The notes beneath the pieces are model-generated. The model saw nothing but the letters and a program-made list of their open reading frames with translations, was not told the DNA's origin and searched no databases. 64,000 bases of DNA from Anaeramoeba ignava (Eukaryota > Metamonada > Anaeramoebidae): the NCBI GenBank assembly GCA_028826165.1, contig JAPDFW010000063.1:124001-188000 (forward strand), written 5' to 3'. Both the position numbers and the translations under genes were made by a program. This document shows, piece by piece, positions 61,301 through 64,000 of the stretch (its first letter is position 1; the number at the start of each line of letters is the position of its first letter).

Positions 61301-63818
61301 ACAAAAAGAAGATTTTGAATTAAGAACAAAACAAAACGCAGAAACTAGTGAATTAGCTTCTCATTTGGAAAATCAAATTTCATCTTTAAAATCAGAATTG
61401 GAAAATATGAAAAAAAGAGAAAAAGAAATTTTAAATCAAATTGAAGAAATCAAAAAGAAAAAACAAGAAATGGAACAAGATTACTTGCAAAAAATAAAAG
61501 AAGAACAAGAAAAATACCAAAATCTTGAATTGGAAAAACAACAAGCAATTCTTTCAATTCGTGAAGAACTTCAAAAACAATTAGAAAATTTTAATTTGAA
61601 ATTTGATGAAGAAAAAAAAGTATTGAAAATTTAAAATTGATTTAAAATTGATTTTGAATTGATTTGTATATATTTTTTTTTAAAACAAAAAAAAAAGAAA
61701 TTCAATGAAAAAATTGCAGAATATGAAGAAATTATTGAAGATCTTAAACAACAAATGAAAAGTCAAGAAGATGAAGCACAAAATCATCTATTTTTCAAAG
61801 AACAAGAACTCAAATCATTACAAGAATCATTAAATCAAAAAATTGAAGAAATGAAAAAATCCAAAAACGATATGGAACAAGAATATCTGGATAAAATTGA
61901 GAAAATCCACCAAGAATACAAAATCAAAATTGAGGAATTGAACCAAAAACTTGGGGATGAACAAGCAAACAGCCAAAAATTAAACAATTTAAGCGATGAA
62001 TTGAAAGATAAGCTTGAAGAGCAATATCAAACAATTAAAAATTTGGAAGAAGAAAATAATTCGTTGAAAGAAAAAGTGGAATCAGCAATCAAAGCAATTG
62101 AGGAAGAAAAGGGAATAAGAGAAGAAACCGAAGAGGAAAATGAAAAATTGGAAGGAGTTATTAGTGATTTGCGAAAGGAAATTGAGGAGTTAAAGAAACA
62201 AATAGAAGAAGCGCTCAATGTTGAACCCCAAATAATAATTCACGAGCCAGACCCAATTATTCCTGAAAGAGATGTTGATATTCTCGAGAAGGAATTGTCA
62301 GAATACATCAATTTGCGGTTGAAATTCGATCGCGATTTAATCAGTGTGCTTCCTATTGGAACAAAATCCGCGGATCTTTTGCAAGCAGCAAAAAGCGGTG
62401 TTTTACTTTGCAAGTTAATTAATGATAGTTTCCCTTCGACAATTGACAGTAGGGCTATCAATTATGAAATCACCGATGAATCCGCACTTGAAAATCACAA
62501 TTTGTGTGTTAATTCGGCAAAATGGATTGGATGTAATGTTGTTGGAATCGAATCACAATCGCTATTGAATGGCGATGAATCATCGATATTGCAATTGACT
62601 TGGGAAATTATCAAAGTTGGATTGTTTTCTCAACTCACAATCACAAAACATCCAGAGATTCTTGTTTTATTCGATGAAAACAACACAGGTCCAACTCAAA
62701 AACTAGTTGAGGAAATCAATAAAATTCCGCCAGAAAATATTCTTTTGAAATGGATCAACTACCACATTCACAAAGCTGGCGACAAAAGAAACATACAGAA
62801 TTTTTCAGGGGATCTTCGCGAACCAAGTGCGTTTGCAATTTTGATGAACCAATTAAGTCCTCAATTGTGTCCACTTGATGAATTTACAAAAGAAACAGAC
62901 ATCGATATTCAAGCCAAAGAAATTGAGAAATTCGCATCAAGTTTGGGATGCAAAGAATTTGTTTCCGCGCAAGCAATCGTATCAGGAAGATACGAGCAAC
63001 TAAACATTGCGTTTCTTGCGCTTTTATTTCATACTCGGTCGGGATTATCAATCTCAAAAGAACAAGCTCAAAAAATTGCGTTTGATGACCGCGATCGAGC
63101 AGGAACACGTGAAGAACGCGCTTTTAGAATGTGGATCAACAGCATGGGAATCGAACCTAAGGTGTATGATCTTTATCATGATTTGCGAGACGGGCTGATT
63201 ATTCTTAAGGTTATCGATAAAATCGAACCCGGACTTGTAAACTGGAAAAAAGTCAATTTGGATCCAATTAACGTTTTTAAAGAAGTTGAAAATTGCAATT
63301 ATGTTATTGATTTGGGAAAATTACTTCGTTTGCATTTGGTCAACATTTCGGGACAAAATATTCATGAAGGAAATAGAACATTAATTCTTGGGTTTATTTG
63401 GCAAGCAATGGAATATCACATCAAAGCAATTCTTACAAAATTGAAGGTTATTCGATCCGGAAGAATAACGGATCGTGATATGGTTGGCTGGGCAAATAAA
63501 AAAGTGGAATCCGCAGGAAAACAATCCAAAATTATTAGCTTTAAAGATCGCTCACTTAAAACTGGCATTTTTTTGATTGATTTGGTTTATTCAGTTTCTC
63601 CTAAAGCTGTCAATTATAATTTCGTTCAAAGTGGAAAATCTGATGAAGAATGTATGAATAATGCTCTTTATGCTATTTCGCTTTGCAGAAAAATTGGTGC
63701 TTCTATTTTTGTTTTACCTGAAGATATTGTTGAAGTTAAACCGAAAATGCTTTTAACTGTTGTTGGGGAATTGATGAGAATTGATAAATTAATTAAGAGC
63801 AAAATGGAACAAAAATAA
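58370..63818 (+). CDS. Coiled-coil protein with C-terminal fimbrin-like four-CH actin-binding core
   Basis: Model: exons 58370-58847, 59713-60149, 61140-61619 and 61698-63818, all GT-AG and in phase, about 1171 residues. Residues 1-535 or so are mostly coiled coil (LEEENRTLATIGLELSKRNVELEEEIE at the start). The final 500 residues are two tandem pairs of CH domains: DRDLISVLPIGTKSADLL, GVLLCKLINDSFPSTIDSRAIN, NSAKWIGCNVVGIE; ILLKWINYHI, NFSGDLREPSAFAILMNQLSP; RAFRMWINSMGIEP, DLRDGLIILKVIDKI; MVGWANKKVE and the ending KMLLTVVGELMRID. That is the fimbrin/plastin core, which crosslinks actin filaments; the usual EF-hand headpiece is absent and replaced by a long coiled coil. Exon 3 has no ATG and no upstream T-tract, which supports continuity with the first two exons; if instead the second exon read on to a stop at 60158, a separate 307-residue protein would result. 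Confidence 0.82.
58848..59712 (+). repeat. ATTTATAAAATT repeat intron
   Basis: 865 nt, mostly a 12-bp unit TTATTTATAAAA with AAATTTATTTAT variants; no G. Donor GTACAA, acceptor AATTAG. Read in frame it gives Ile-Tyr-Lys-Ile and Leu-Phe-Ile-Lys ORFs that are artefacts. Confidence 0.9.
60150..61139 (+). repeat. ATATTTAATAATATTTT repeat intron
   Basis: About 990 nt of TTTTATATTTAATAATA units with no C and only the terminal G residues. Donor GTAGAT follows ATG codon TATATG; acceptor TATTTAG. It is composed differently from the first intron of the same gene. Confidence 0.82.
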
Positions 63819-64000
63819 TTCAAAAAATGATTAAATAATTGATTTGATTTTTTTTCAATTCAATTTTCAATTCAAAAAAAATTTCTTAATAAAAACAATT
63901 TAATTCTTAATTCTTATTTTTTATTTTTTAATCAATTTGGAAAAAAAAATTTTATTATTCTCCTTTTTATTTATTAAAAAAAAATCTAATTAAAAATTTT
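63819..64000. other. 3' flank at the window end
   Basis: AT-rich non-repetitive sequence after the stop, no gene start recognisable. Confidence 0.5.

Noticed and set aside
1-64000. Alternative genetic code or stop-codon reassignment
   Set aside because: TAA and TGA end genes at expected family lengths (Rab and Tim17-family genes end in TGA), and no conserved domain needs a stop read as an amino acid.
1-64000. tRNA or rRNA genes
   Set aside because: No GC-richer cloverleaf-like island with an intact TTCRANNC box and acceptor stem was seen; a covariance-model search could still find one.

Overview
The window is nuclear DNA of a very AT-rich protist. Genes carry GT-AG introns, translation uses the standard code (TAA and TGA both end genes, with no in-frame TGA or TAG in long conserved frames), and the proteins are eukaryotic: Rab, DENN, CapZ, TOM1-type VHS-GAT, Tim17/22/23, and four CH domains as in fimbrin. 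The mix of housekeeping genes with expanded ankyrin-BTB, RCC1-BTB and BTB-TLDc proteins fits an amoeboid protist. An Anaeramoeba-like metamonad is my best guess, but that is inference from gene content and not shown by a marker gene. I saw no tRNA, rRNA, CRISPR or viral genes.

Layout. 0-3 kb: a UBA-like/DUF1917-like protein and a four-exon Rab GTPase. 3.5-9.6 kb: one giant ankyrin/double-BTB gene that looks like a fusion of two tandem copies. 10-12 kb: a CS-domain/Sel1-repeat/membrane-anchor protein. 12.4-16.8 kb: an EP400/Eaf1-like protein with a SNF2 ATPase fold whose catalytic motifs are lost, plus a SANT domain. 16.8-21.4 kb: a seven-exon DENN-domain gene with an intron of 1.6 kb made only of microsatellite. 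21.8-23.1 kb: an NQO-type quinone reductase. 24.4-29.8 kb: a Trf4-type nucleotidyltransferase and a large protein with weak resemblance to CTC1. 30-38 kb: CapZ alpha, a one-LIM protein and a VHS-GAT sorting adaptor. 39.4-55.3 kb: a cluster of BTB-TLDc and RCC1-BTB paralogues, interrupted by a DDE-type transposon with terminal inverted repeats and by satellite arrays with monomers of about 145 bp. 56.8-63.8 kb: a Tim17/22/23-family translocase and a coiled-coil protein ending in a four-CH actin-binding core.

Three themes run through the window. First, introns and intergenic DNA are filled with locus-specific hexamer-like microsatellites, which in introns are almost free of G on the sense strand; the same repeats run into exons as Asn/Gln/Glu tracts. 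Second, almost every start codon is preceded within about 15-60 bp by a T-tract broken by TCATT, a likely initiator element. Third, the repetitive gene families carry many one-base homopolymer indels, often in compensating pairs, while most single-copy genes do not. This may be assembly error in multi-mapping regions or early decay.

Exon coordinates were derived by eye from GT-AG sites, phase continuity and domain continuity. Where phase does not close (CS-Sel1 gene, last DENN intron, VHS exons) this is stated.
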